NCBI GenBank assembly: GCA_015296065.1
Contig: DVDU01000100.1
Location: forward strand, 62,001-126,000
DNA length: 64,000 nucleotides
DNA from: Oscillatoriaceae cyanobacterium M33_DOE_052
Lineage (GTDB): Bacteria > Cyanobacteriota > Cyanobacteriia > Cyanobacteriales > Laspinemataceae
Reading direction: 5' to 3'
Below the pieces are notes generated by a model. The model was not told the DNA's origin. It saw only the letters and a list, made by a program, of their open reading frames with translations, and did not search any database. Numbering within the stretch: the stretch's first letter is position 1; every line of letters begins with the position of its first letter. Shown here one piece after another: positions 9,403 through 18,000 of the stretch. The translations under genes were made by a program, and so were the position numbers.

Positions 9403-10473
9403 TTAAAGATATTGCTGCAAAACTTGGCCAGTGGCGCGGGCCGTTTCTGCCCAGCCAAATTGACTCGCCCTGGCCAGTCCCAGTTCCCCCAGTTGGGAGC
9501 GGACTTGGGTATCAGTAGCAATAGTTTGCATCGCCGCCGAAATTGCCTCAATCTTGTATGGGTCCACCAGCAAAGCCGCATCCCCGGTGACTTCCGGGAG
9601 GGAGGAGGTATTGGCGGCGATGACAGGGGTGCCACAGGCGAGGGCCTCCAATACGGGTAAACCAAATCCCTCCCACAAACTGGGGAAAACCAGCGCTAGA
9701 GCCTGATTCATCAACACAGGTAATTGTTCTTTGGGCACATAGTCCAACCATCTCACTAAGTGAGATACTCCCAGTTCCTTGGTTTGTGCTTTTAATGCGG
9801 GAGTATAACGGGGGTCTGGGGTTCCCGCTAGCCACAATTCCCGCTCTGTATGCTTTGCCATTTGGGCAAAAGCGGCGATTAAGCGGTGCAGGTTTTTATA
9901 GGGGTCGTGACGCCCTACATAGAGAAAGTAATTGCCTACAGGCAAGTTGAGCGGTTTAAAGTGAGATACATTGTATCCGAGGGGGATGGGGGTGATTTTG
10001 GCAGCGGGAATCTGGCAAAAGTTGATAATATCGGTGGCGGTGGCGTGGGAGTTGCAGACGATGTGGGCAGCTTGGTGCAATACTAGGGGGATGTAGTGGC
10101 GATGATAGTAGGTGAGGGGGGATTTCCAATTGGGAAACCGCAAGGGAATAAAATCGTGAACCATCACCACACAGCGACAACCTCGCCATAAGGGTGCTTC
10201 CGTCACTGGCGAAAACAGCAATTTTGCCCCCAACTGGCGGTAAATTTTTGGTAATTCTAACTGAGTCCACATAAGCCGCGCTAAATGTCCCCGCGTCCCG
10301 AAATCTGGGGTCAGATTTTCTGGCACTGGATAGCAGTTAAAATCAGAAATTTCCTCTCCTACGAGCAAGGTAGGATTTAGCTCTTGTAAATAAGGTAGTA
10401 AGTTACTGGCATAATTGGATATTCCCGTGGCTTTGGGAATGAGAAATGATAAATTGATTAATAGTTCTGGCAT
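9403..10473 (-). CDS. Glycosyltransferase family 4
   Basis: 356 residues, GT-B fold. The donor-binding C-terminal half has EGFGLPVLEALACGTPVIA (the E-x7-E pattern) followed by SLPEV and a GDAALLVDP loop, as in GT4 enzymes that retain anomeric configuration, such as mannosyl- and rhamnosyltransferases. The N-terminal acceptor half has GISNYASNLLPYLQ. It probably adds a nucleotide-activated sugar to a lipid-linked glycan in the cytoplasm. Donor and acceptor cannot be read from sequence. Confidence 0.88.
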   Translation of the reverse strand: MPELLINLSFLIPKATGISNYASNLLPYLQELNPTLLVGEEISDFNCYPVPENLTPDFGTRGHLARLMWTQLELPKIYRQLGAKLLFSPVTEAPLWRGCRCVVMVHDFIPLRFPNWKSPLTYYHRHYIPLVLHQAAHIVCNSHATATDIINFCQIPAAKITPIPLGYNVSHFKPLNLPVGNYFLYVGRHDPYKNLHRLIAAFAQMAKHTERELWLAGTPDPRYTPALKAQTKELGVSHLVRWLDYVPKEQLPVLMNQALALVFPSLWEGFGLPVLEALACGTPVIAANTSSLPEVTGDAALLVDPYKIEAISAAMQTIATDTQVRSQLGELGLARASQFGWAETARATGQVLQQYL

Positions 10474-10557
10474 AGGTTAGTAGTTGGGCTTTAGCCCAAT
10501 TATTCATTATTCATTGGTCGTCAGGTCATTATCTCGGTTAGTCCATCAACCGGGTTT

Positions 10558-11412
10558 TTATCCCGAACTAACCCGGTTTTTATAAGCCCACATTCCGGCA
10601 ATTTTTCCCCGTGCCACGGCTGTTTTTATGCCTAGTAATAATAGGGCATTTATTGCTAGTCTTAACCACCGCAATAATACCACAATTTTTGAGCTAGCAT
10701 ATCTGTCGATGCTCAATAAATAACTATAGGTGCTATGTTTGTATTTAAAATATAAGTTTTGGTCATTAATTGCCGAAGGTTGATGAATTACTGCCAGCTT
10801 ATTGGTCATAGCGATAATATGACCCTGTATCCCATAGCGCTGGCAAAAGTCGAAATCTTCATAATAGAGGAAATATGCCTCATCGAAGCGGGGACAGGTG
10901 GTAAATTTGGCTAAATTAAGCAGCAAACTGCACCCCGTTACCCAATCACAGATGACATAATCGGCATTTTCGGGATAATTCCAGGTTTTTTGCTCAATGA
11001 TTGCCCCACTATTGGGGAGGAATTGGCCGCCTGCAAACCAAATTTTGCCGTTTGGTTCTTGCACTAGGGTTCCTAAAATGGAGATTTCGGGATGGTTGGA
11101 GAAGAAATTGGCGGCTGTGGGGAGAGTTACTGGGGGTAGTTGGGTATCGGGATTGATTAACCAGATGATGGCTTGGGGATTTTGCTGGTAAACCCAATCG
11201 ATACCGAGGTTGCAACCGCCACCAAAACCGAGATTTTTACCGGATTCGATGATGGTAATGTGGTGATTGTGGAATTGGTGGATGTTGATATCTTCTGGGG
11301 AGTTGTTGACGATGATAAATTGATAGAGAATCTCGGTGGGTGGGGGGAGGGAGGCGAGGAGTTGGGCGATGAGTTGGTGGGAGTGGTAGTTAACGGTGAT
11401 AAGGTAAATCAT
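10558..11412 (-). CDS. Glycosyltransferase family 2 (rhamnosyltransferase-like)
   Basis: 284 residues, GT-A fold. It starts MIYLITVNYHS and contains the nucleotide-binding NNSPEDI, SGKNLGFGGGCNLGI and the metal motif NPDTQL (D-x-D equivalent), then FDEAYFLYYEDFDFCQRY, the acceptor-side E-D-x-D typical of dTDP-rhamnose-type GT2 enzymes. With rfbA/C/D next to it, transfer of rhamnose is a reasonable inference. A hydrophobic C-terminal segment may tether it to the membrane. Confidence 0.87.
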   Translation of the reverse strand: MIYLITVNYHSHQLIAQLLASLPPPTEILYQFIIVNNSPEDINIHQFHNHHITIIESGKNLGFGGGCNLGIDWVYQQNPQAIIWLINPDTQLPPVTLPTAANFFSNHPEISILGTLVQEPNGKIWFAGGQFLPNSGAIIEQKTWNYPENADYVICDWVTGCSLLLNLAKFTTCPRFDEAYFLYYEDFDFCQRYGIQGHIIAMTNKLAVIHQPSAINDQNLYFKYKHSTYSYLLSIDRYASSKIVVLLRWLRLAINALLLLGIKTAVARGKIAGMWAYKNRVSSG

Positions 11413-11423
11413 AGTTGGTCATT

Positions 11424-11668
11424 AATCAATTGACAATTGATAATTGACAATTGACAATTGATAATTGATAATTGATAATTGATAATTGATAATTACAGCT
11501 TGTTCACCAGTCGCCCAACACATTGCCCTCACCCTAAATCCCATGCCCCCAAACCTGCGGTGCGACCAGAAGGGGAGAGGGACTTTGATGGCGTACTACA
11601 TTACTTCTGAACCCGCTGTATCAATTATCAATTATCAATTATCAATTATCAATTATCAATTATCAATT
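11424..11668. repeat. Inverted heptamer arrays flanking a MITE
   Basis: ATTGATA-type heptamers run forward at 11424-11492 and in the opposite orientation at 11620-11667, so the whole GT2/rfbA junction is a large inverted repeat. Between the arms lies a TACAGC-ended element (separate entry). Confidence 0.8.
11496..11618. mobile_element. MITE-like element, CAGC ends with TA flanks
   Basis: 123 bp flanked by TA on both sides (11494-11495, 11619-11620). Left end CAGCTTGTTCACCAG, right end (reverse complement) CAGCGGGTTCAGAAG. The centre has CCCTCACCCTAAATCC and GGGGAGAGGGACTTTGA. It encodes nothing. Related copies are at 24193-24328, 34439-34542 and probably 14730-14858. Confidence 0.65.
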
Positions 11669-12742
11669 CTAGGCTAGTTCGATTTGGGAGTCATCGCCAA
11701 TCATAAAGCGGAGGGCTTTGGGGCGTCGATCGGCTAAAGTGAGATGGGCGCGGCGTCCGATGACGCTATCCACGATGCGCTGTTGGATGCGATCGATTTT
11801 CGCTCCTTGCAGAATCACGCTATGTTCGATGTCGGCGTCGATGAGGGTGACGCCATTGGCGATGCTGGTGTAGGGACCGATAAAGCAGTTTTCTAGATAG
11901 CAGTTAGCACCAACGATCGCCGGACCGCGAATGGAACTGTTCACCAGTTGAGTCCCGGCGCCAATTCTGACGCGCCCGATCGCCTGACTGCGGCTATCCA
12001 ATTCTCCCATAATCTCCGGCGTAATCTGAGTATCCAACACAATCCGATTCGCTTCTAACAAATCATCTTTTTTCCCCGTATCCAGCCACCAACCGTCTAA
12101 AATCCGAGATTCCACCGGATAGCGTTGGTCAATCAGCCACTGAATGGCATCAGTAATTTCTAACTCACCGCGAGCGGAGGGTTGAATTTGCGATATCGCC
12201 TGATGAATTGCGGGCGAAAAAAAGTACACCCCCACTAATGCCAAATTAGAAGGAGGATGTTTCGGTTTTTCTACCAAAAACTCCACCCGGCCAAAATCAT
12301 CAACTTTCGCCACCCCAAACGCACTGGGATTAGAGACGCGGCGCAGGAGGATGAGCGAATCTAGCTGATTACTTTGGAAAGTGGTTAAAAACTCGCCCAA
12401 ATTCGCCTCGATAATATTATCCCCCAAATACATAATAAAAGGAGAATCCCCCAAAAAAGGCTGAGCGACTTTCACCGCATGCGCCAGTCCGGCGGGTTCT
12501 TCTTGGAGGATATAGGTAATCTTGGCATCGAAGAGCAAGCCATCGCCCGTCAAATCTCTAACTTCATTGCCGGTTTCTGGACTGATGATAATGCCAATAT
12601 CGGTGATACCAGCAGCAACAATGCCCTCGATACCATACCAAAGGATGGGTTTATTGGCCACGGGCACCAATTGTTTGGCACCAGAATAGGTCAGGGGACG
12701 CAGGCGAGTGCCTTTACCGCCAGAGAGAATCAGTGCTTTCAT
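11669..12742 (-). CDS. rfbA: Glucose-1-phosphate thymidylyltransferase, long form
   Basis: 357 residues. Makes dTDP-glucose from glucose-1-phosphate and dTTP, the first step to dTDP-L-rhamnose. The nucleotidyl-transfer signature SGGKGTRLRPLT is at residues 7-18, with the second lysine motif AKQLVPVANKPIL. The C-terminal 110 residues are left-handed beta-helix repeats (GAGTQLVNSSIRGPAIVGA and following), marking the long RmlA class found in actinobacteria and cyanobacteria rather than the 290-residue enterobacterial type. It is read after rfbC-rfbD, with a 190-nt repeat-filled gap. Confidence 0.92.
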   Translation of the reverse strand: MKALILSGGKGTRLRPLTYSGAKQLVPVANKPILWYGIEGIVAAGITDIGIIISPETGNEVRDLTGDGLLFDAKITYILQEEPAGLAHAVKVAQPFLGDSPFIMYLGDNIIEANLGEFLTTFQSNQLDSLILLRRVSNPSAFGVAKVDDFGRVEFLVEKPKHPPSNLALVGVYFFSPAIHQAISQIQPSARGELEITDAIQWLIDQRYPVESRILDGWWLDTGKKDDLLEANRIVLDTQITPEIMGELDSRSQAIGRVRIGAGTQLVNSSIRGPAIVGANCYLENCFIGPYTSIANGVTLIDADIEHSVILQGAKIDRIQQRIVDSVIGRRAHLTLADRRPKALRFMIGDDSQIELA

Positions 12743-12750
12743 AATTTGTA

Positions 12751-12953
12751 AATTGATAATTGATAATTGATAATTGATAATTGATAATTGATAATTATTT
12801 GTGGTGCATCTTCAAAACCCCTCTCCCGCTTTGGGCTCCTGGGGGTGAGGGCAATTTACCAGATAGTAGGGTGGGTTTTCACAGTCCACCCTACTGCTGA
12901 AAGCCGACCCTACTGCTGTAATTGTCAATTATCAATTGTCAATTGTCAATTGT
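12751..12953. repeat. Inverted heptamer arrays between rfbA and rfbD
   Basis: ATTGATA heptamers at 12751-12798 and the opposite orientation (CAATTGT/TCAATTA) at 12919-12953 enclose about 120 nt that holds a degenerate GTAGGGTGGG inverted repeat (12867-12893). The right array overlaps the 3' end of rfbD, so its last residues (TIDN and stop) are written by the repeat. Confidence 0.8.
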
Positions 12954-13807
12954 TCTGAGAGCATTTGGCGCAAGGACTGACGCCAGTGGGGGGGATGGGT
13001 TCCCAACACTGCGTTTATTTTGGCAGAGGATAAGACGGAATAACCGGGGCGTTTGGCGGGGGTGGGGTATTCGGCGGTGGTGATGGGGATGACTCGCTGC
13101 ACTTGTAGGGGATATCCTAAGATGGCGGCTTCTTCAAAGATAGCGACGGCGAAATCATACCAACTACAAACGCCGCTGTTGGTGTAGTGGTAAATTCCTG
13201 GTGCGGCGGGATTTCCCACTAGGTGAACTATGGCTCCGGCTAAATCTCGCGTCCAAGTGGGACTGCCGATTTGGTCGGTGACAACTCGGATTTCTTCGCG
13301 TTGTCCGCCTAAACGGATCATGGTTTTGACGAAATTGCCGGGGCCGCCGATGCCGTAAACCCAGGCGGTGCGAATGATGATGGCATTGGCGCCAGTGGCG
13401 GTGATGTTCTGTTCTCCTAGTAATTTAGATTTACCGTAGATTCCTAGGGGATTGGTGGGGTCGGTGTCTTGGTAGGGTTGACTTTGGGTGCCATCGAAGA
13501 CGTAATCGGTGGAAATGTGAATTAATCTGGCACCGAGAGTGAGAGTTTCTTCTGCTAACACGCCGACGCCGGTGCCATTGACTGCCATTGCCAGTTCTGG
13601 TTCTGACTCGGCTTTATCTACGGCGGTGTATGCGGCGGCGTTGACGATGATATCGGGTTTTACTTGTTGCACTACCTGCCGCACGGAGTCGGAGTCTGCT
13701 AGATTCAGGGTATCGCGATCGACTGCAGTGAGATTTCCCAGGGGTGTGAGGAGGGGGATTAGTTCTGTTCCTAGTTGACCTTGAGTGCCAATGAGCAGGA
13801 TTTTCAC
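12932..13807 (-). CDS. rfbD: dTDP-4-dehydrorhamnose reductase
   Basis: 291 residues, extended SDR family. Reduces dTDP-4-dehydro-L-rhamnose to dTDP-L-rhamnose with NAD(P)H. The nucleotide loop GTQGQLG is at residues 7-13, NAAAYTAVDKAE follows, then STDYVFDG and the catalytic YGKSK (Tyr-x-x-x-Lys). I place the start at GTG 13805-13807, which overlaps the rfbC stop (GTGA). An upstream in-frame ATG would only read into rfbC in another frame. The C-terminal tail runs into heptamer repeat DNA. Confidence 0.92.
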   Translation of the reverse strand: MKILLIGTQGQLGTELIPLLTPLGNLTAVDRDTLNLADSDSVRQVVQQVKPDIIVNAAAYTAVDKAESEPELAMAVNGTGVGVLAEETLTLGARLIHISTDYVFDGTQSQPYQDTDPTNPLGIYGKSKLLGEQNITATGANAIIIRTAWVYGIGGPGNFVKTMIRLGGQREEIRVVTDQIGSPTWTRDLAGAIVHLVGNPAAPGIYHYTNSGVCSWYDFAVAIFEEAAILGYPLQVQRVIPITTAEYPTPAKRPGYSVLSSAKINAVLGTHPPHWRQSLRQMLSEQLTIDN

Positions 13808-14352
13808 TGAAACACCTCCGCTGTGGCGAAGGGTTGACCGGCTTGATCTTTCCCCGACAGGATGGGAGTGGCACCATTCAGGGGCCAGTCTATGCCTAGG
13901 TCCGGGTCGTTCCACAAAATCGATCGTTCCGATTGGGGAGCGTAGTAATCTGTCGTTTTGTAGAGGACTTCGGCGAATGGGGAAACGACGAAAAAGCCGT
14001 GAGCGAAACCGGCAGGGACCCAAAGCTGGCGATGGTTTTCGGCGCTGAGGAGGCAGCCGACCCATTGGCCAAAATGAGGGGAATTTTTGCGGATGTCAAC
14101 GGCTACGTCAAAGATGGTGCCGACAGCGGCGCGAACCAGTTTGCCTTGGGGTTGTTGGATTTGGTAGTGGAGTCCGCGCAGGACGTTTTGGGCGGAGCGG
14201 GAGTGATTGTCTTGGACGAAATTGAGGTTTAATCCGGTAAGCTCGGTAAAGAGGCGTTGGTTATAGCTTTCAAAGAAAAAGCCCCGATCGTCCCCAAACA
14301 CCTTGGGTTCGATAATCAATACTTCTGGGATTTCTGTGGCAACAATCTTCAT
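13804..14352 (-). CDS. rfbC: dTDP-4-dehydrorhamnose 3,5-epimerase
   Basis: 182 residues, cupin fold. Epimerises dTDP-4-dehydro-6-deoxyglucose at C3 and C5. The catalytic base His62 sits in LRGLHYQ, and the conserved DVAVDIRKNSPHFGQW and YKTTDYYAP segments are present. It is the first gene of the minus-strand rhamnose/polysaccharide run and is coupled to rfbD by a 4-base stop-start overlap. The 4,6-dehydratase gene rfbB is not in the window. Confidence 0.95.
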   Translation of the reverse strand: MKIVATEIPEVLIIEPKVFGDDRGFFFESYNQRLFTELTGLNLNFVQDNHSRSAQNVLRGLHYQIQQPQGKLVRAAVGTIFDVAVDIRKNSPHFGQWVGCLLSAENHRQLWVPAGFAHGFFVVSPFAEVLYKTTDYYAPQSERSILWNDPDLGIDWPLNGATPILSGKDQAGQPFATAEVFQ

Positions 14353-15044
14353 GGAGGTTTGTAGTTGGGCTGGAGCCCAAGGAAACAGAAAGGTGGCTGG
14401 AGGTTCATCCCCCCTGCCCCCCCGATGATCGGGGCGGACAATGGCAGAACTTTAGTCAATTTACCAAACAAACCTCTCTTTGTCGTGACTTTCTGGCCGA
14501 AAACCGTGGCTGTTTCCCTGCCTGCCACAGGGCAAGAACAGTCCCACCGCCATTTCTCACTTAAAAAATAAAATTAAAGTGAGAAATAGCGGCAGAGGTA
14601 GGGGTTGGCAGGGGTGGCGAGTGAATCAGGGGCGGAGTGGATAATCATCAACTGGTCTCGACAAAGGGAGGGAAAAGTTTGTTACAATCTGAAATTCAAT
14701 AATTATGAAGCCATATCATATGAAAAATACAGCATCCCAGCAAGTCTATCTGGCATATGCCCTCACCCCAAACCCCTCTGCCTCACCCTCACCCCAAACC
14801 CATCTCCCAGAAAGGGAGAGGGGCAATGATTAGTCCAAGATCATTTGCAAAAGTGCTGTATTTTCTGCCCTAGTCAATTGATGGCAGTGTCAGGATCCAG
14901 CAATAACAGTCCCTAGGGGTTTAAATCACTATTTGTGTAATTTGGGGCATCGCACGCCGTCAGGCGTGAGAGCCGTTATCAAACTTCTCACTTAAAAGAA
15001 GTATTTTATCGATTTTTTTCTGGTATTCTCATTTTAGTGAGATA
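14353..15044. other. Repeat-rich divergent intergenic region
   Basis: 692 nt between rfbC (minus) and the hybrid kinase (plus), with no convincing gene. It holds a 10-bp inverted repeat ATTTCTCACT/AGTGAGAAAT (14552-14561, 14578-14587), further TCTCACTT-type sites at 14986-14993 and 15036-15042 just before the kinase, a CGCACGCCGTCAGGCGTG palindrome near 14951, and a MITE-like element (14724-14864). Confidence 0.6.
14724..14864. mobile_element. MITE-like element with TACAGCA ends
   Basis: Perfect 11-bp terminal arms AAAATACAGCA (14724-14734) and TGCTGTATTTT (14854-14864). The interior has two CCCTCACCCCAAACCC copies and GAAAGGGAGAGGGGCAA. Ends and core resemble the TA-flanked elements at 11496, 24193 and 34439. 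It is non-coding. Confidence 0.55.
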
Positions 15045-18000
15045 ATGACCTGTGGTGGAGGTTTGGGGACTAAACCTCTACAGTGGAGTCTGGTGCAGCG
15101 AGAAACAGTAAACCTAGATATGGAGGTAGAAGTGGATAGCCGGGTAGAAACGGAGATAACGCTGAAAAATTTGGTGGCAGGAACTTCGGCCACTGGGGAG
15201 GAATTTTTTCCCGCCTTGGTGCGACACTTGGCAACGGCTTTGGATATGAACTGTGCTTTGGTGGCAGAAAAAGTTGATGAGAATACAATCCGCACTCTGG
15301 CAGTGTGGTTTGAGGGAAAATTGGCGGCAAATTGGGAATTAGATTTGACTGGTACTGATTGGGAGGTAGTCCTCAGAGAGGGGAAAGGGCAGTTTTACAG
15401 TGAGGATATTGAGGAGAACTTCCCTGGAATAGAGATATTTCAGACCAGGAGGACGGAGTTTTGCTTGGGGATGCCCCTGGTGGATGGGGAGGGGGAGACG
15501 ATCGGGCTGATCTGTGTCGCCGCTGATAGTCTGATGGCAGACCCGGACAATGCCCAAGCGATCGTCCAAATATTTGCCGCTAGAGCCACTGCTGAACTCC
15601 AGCGACACAAAGCCGAAAATGCCCTGCGCCGCGCCTACGAAGAATTGGAAATCAGGGTCAGTGAAGCCACATTAGGACTACAGCAGCGCACGGCAGAATT
15701 AGTGGCTGCTAATGCGGCATTAGAAAAGGAAATTAAAGAAAGGAATGTGGTAGAATCGGCACTGCGAACTAGCGAAAAACGCCTGCGTCTCCAGCAAGCG
15801 GCGATGTTGGAGCTGGCCAAGCATAAAAATTTTTATGAAGGCAATATTCCGGAAGCACTCAAAGTAATTTGCCGCATTTCTGGCCAAACCATAAAAGTAG
15901 CCAGAGCCAGCGTGTGGTTTTATAATGAGGATAAATCTAAAATCCAGTTAGCTTGCTTGTATGAATTGAGCAGCCAACAGTATGCAGATCTATCGTTCAG
16001 CCTAGGGGTATCTGAATATCCCAGTTATTTTCACGCTTTAGCTGACGATAAAGTAATTGCCGCCCATGATGCTCACTATGACCCGCGCACAGCAGAGTTT
16101 CGGGAAGGTTATCTCAAACCTCTGGGGATTACATCAATGCTAGATGTACCCATCAATTTTAAAGGCAAAACTGTGGGGGTAATTTGTTTAGAACATGTGG
16201 GGAAGAAAAGGCAGTGGGGGATTGAGGAGGAAAACTTTGTTAGCTATTTGGCCTATACGATTTCTCTGGCTTTGGAAGCCAGGGAGCGTGGCATCGCCGA
16301 GCAAGCGCTGAAAGAAAGTGAGGAACGGTGGCAGCTAGCGGCGCGGGGGAGTAATGATGGCATTTGGGATTGGCATATCAAAACTAATCAAGTGTTTTTC
16401 TCGGCGGGGTGGAAACAAATTTTGGGTTATGAAGAGGAAGAGTTACCCAATGAACCGGATGAGTTTTACAAGCACATTCATCCAGATGATTTGGCCAAAG
16501 TCATGCAGGCAATGGAAGACCACTTGCACAAAAAAACCCCCTATTACTCGGTGGAGTATCGCCTCCAGTGTAAAAATGGCACCTACAAATGGATTTTAGC
16601 GCGAGCCCAGGCGATGTGGGATGAAGCGGGGGATCCGGTGCGGATGACGGGTTCTCATACGGATATCAGCGATCGCAAACGTGCCGAATTAGCGCTGCGC
16701 CAAAGTTTGCTCCGGGAACAGACGATCGCGCGGGTGGTGCAGCGGATGCGGGAAACTTTGGATATGGACCAGATTTTTGCCGCCACTACCGAAGAACTGC
16801 GAGCCGCCATCAACTGCGATCGGGTGGCGGTGTACCGCTTCCACCCGGACTGGAGCGGCTCCTTTGTCTGCGAATCTGTGGCCACAGGCTGGAAACTGCT
16901 AGTGCAGGCGCAAACCTCAGACCCTAATTTAACAGAAATCGCTGTGAATAAAGACGGTTGTGTGGTCAAAAACTTGAATATTACCACCAGCACTATTCAA
17001 GATACATACTTGCAAGAAAACGAAGGCGGCATTTACCGCATCAGCGCCAGCTACCGCTGTATTCCCGACATCTACACTGCGGGGTTTGACCCCTGTTATC
17101 TGCGACTATTAGAGCAATTTCAAGCTCGGTCTTACATCATCGTCCCCATCTTCTGCGGTAATCAACTGTGGGGATTACTCGCCACATACCAAAACTCTGG
17201 ACCGCGCCAATGGGAAGAAGGAGAAATCCGCAGTGTGGTGCAAATCGGCACCCAGTTAGGAATTGCGGTGCAGCAAGCCCAATTGCTCAGTCAAACCCGA
17301 TCGGCTGCTGCCGAATTGCAAATTGCCAAAGAGCAAGCCGATGCCGCAAATCGTGCCAAAAGCGAATTTTTGGCCAATATGAGCCACGAACTGCGAACCC
17401 CTTTAAATGCTATCCTCGGCATGACGCAACTGCTGCACCGGGACAAGACTATCTCCCCAAAACAACAGCAATATCTCGATATCATCGGCAGCTCCGGGGA
17501 ACACTTGCTCGGATTGATCAATGATATCCTGAATATGTCTAAAATTGAGGCAGGGCGGGTGACAATTAAAGAAAATATTTTCAATTTCCACGATTTGCTC
17601 GATTCTCTGGGGGATATGCTGCAAGTCAAAGCCAAATCTAAGGGTTTGGAGCTGATGTGCGATCGAGCCCCCGACGTGCCTCAATACATCAAAACTGACG
17701 AAGGTAAATTACGGCAAATTTTAATTAACTTATTAGGTAACGCCATCAAATTTACCCAAAAAGGCAGCGTGACCCTTCGCGTCCGACAGGCCGAGAAAAA
17801 ACATCGTAGCGTGAGTAAAAAGCTCCACTTTGAAATCGAAGATACTGGCCCAGGCATTGCCCCGGAAGAAATCGAGCAGCTATTTAAAACCTTTGGCCAA
17901 ACCGCTACGGGTTTGCAGTCTGGGGAAGGCACGGGTTTGGGTTTGACCATTAGTCAAAAGTTTGTGCAGCTCATGGGGGGAGAAATCTCCGTAGAAACCC

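Noticed and set aside
9225-9665. 146-codon minus-strand frame over the GT4 3' end
   Set aside because: Low-complexity Pro/Arg start and overlap with the GT4 gene in another frame.
12932-14065. 377-residue version of RfbD starting at 14065
   Set aside because: The extra 86 residues are Arg/Pro-rich and lie antisense-frame to rfbC; the GTG at 13807 gives the proper family N terminus and couples to the rfbC stop.
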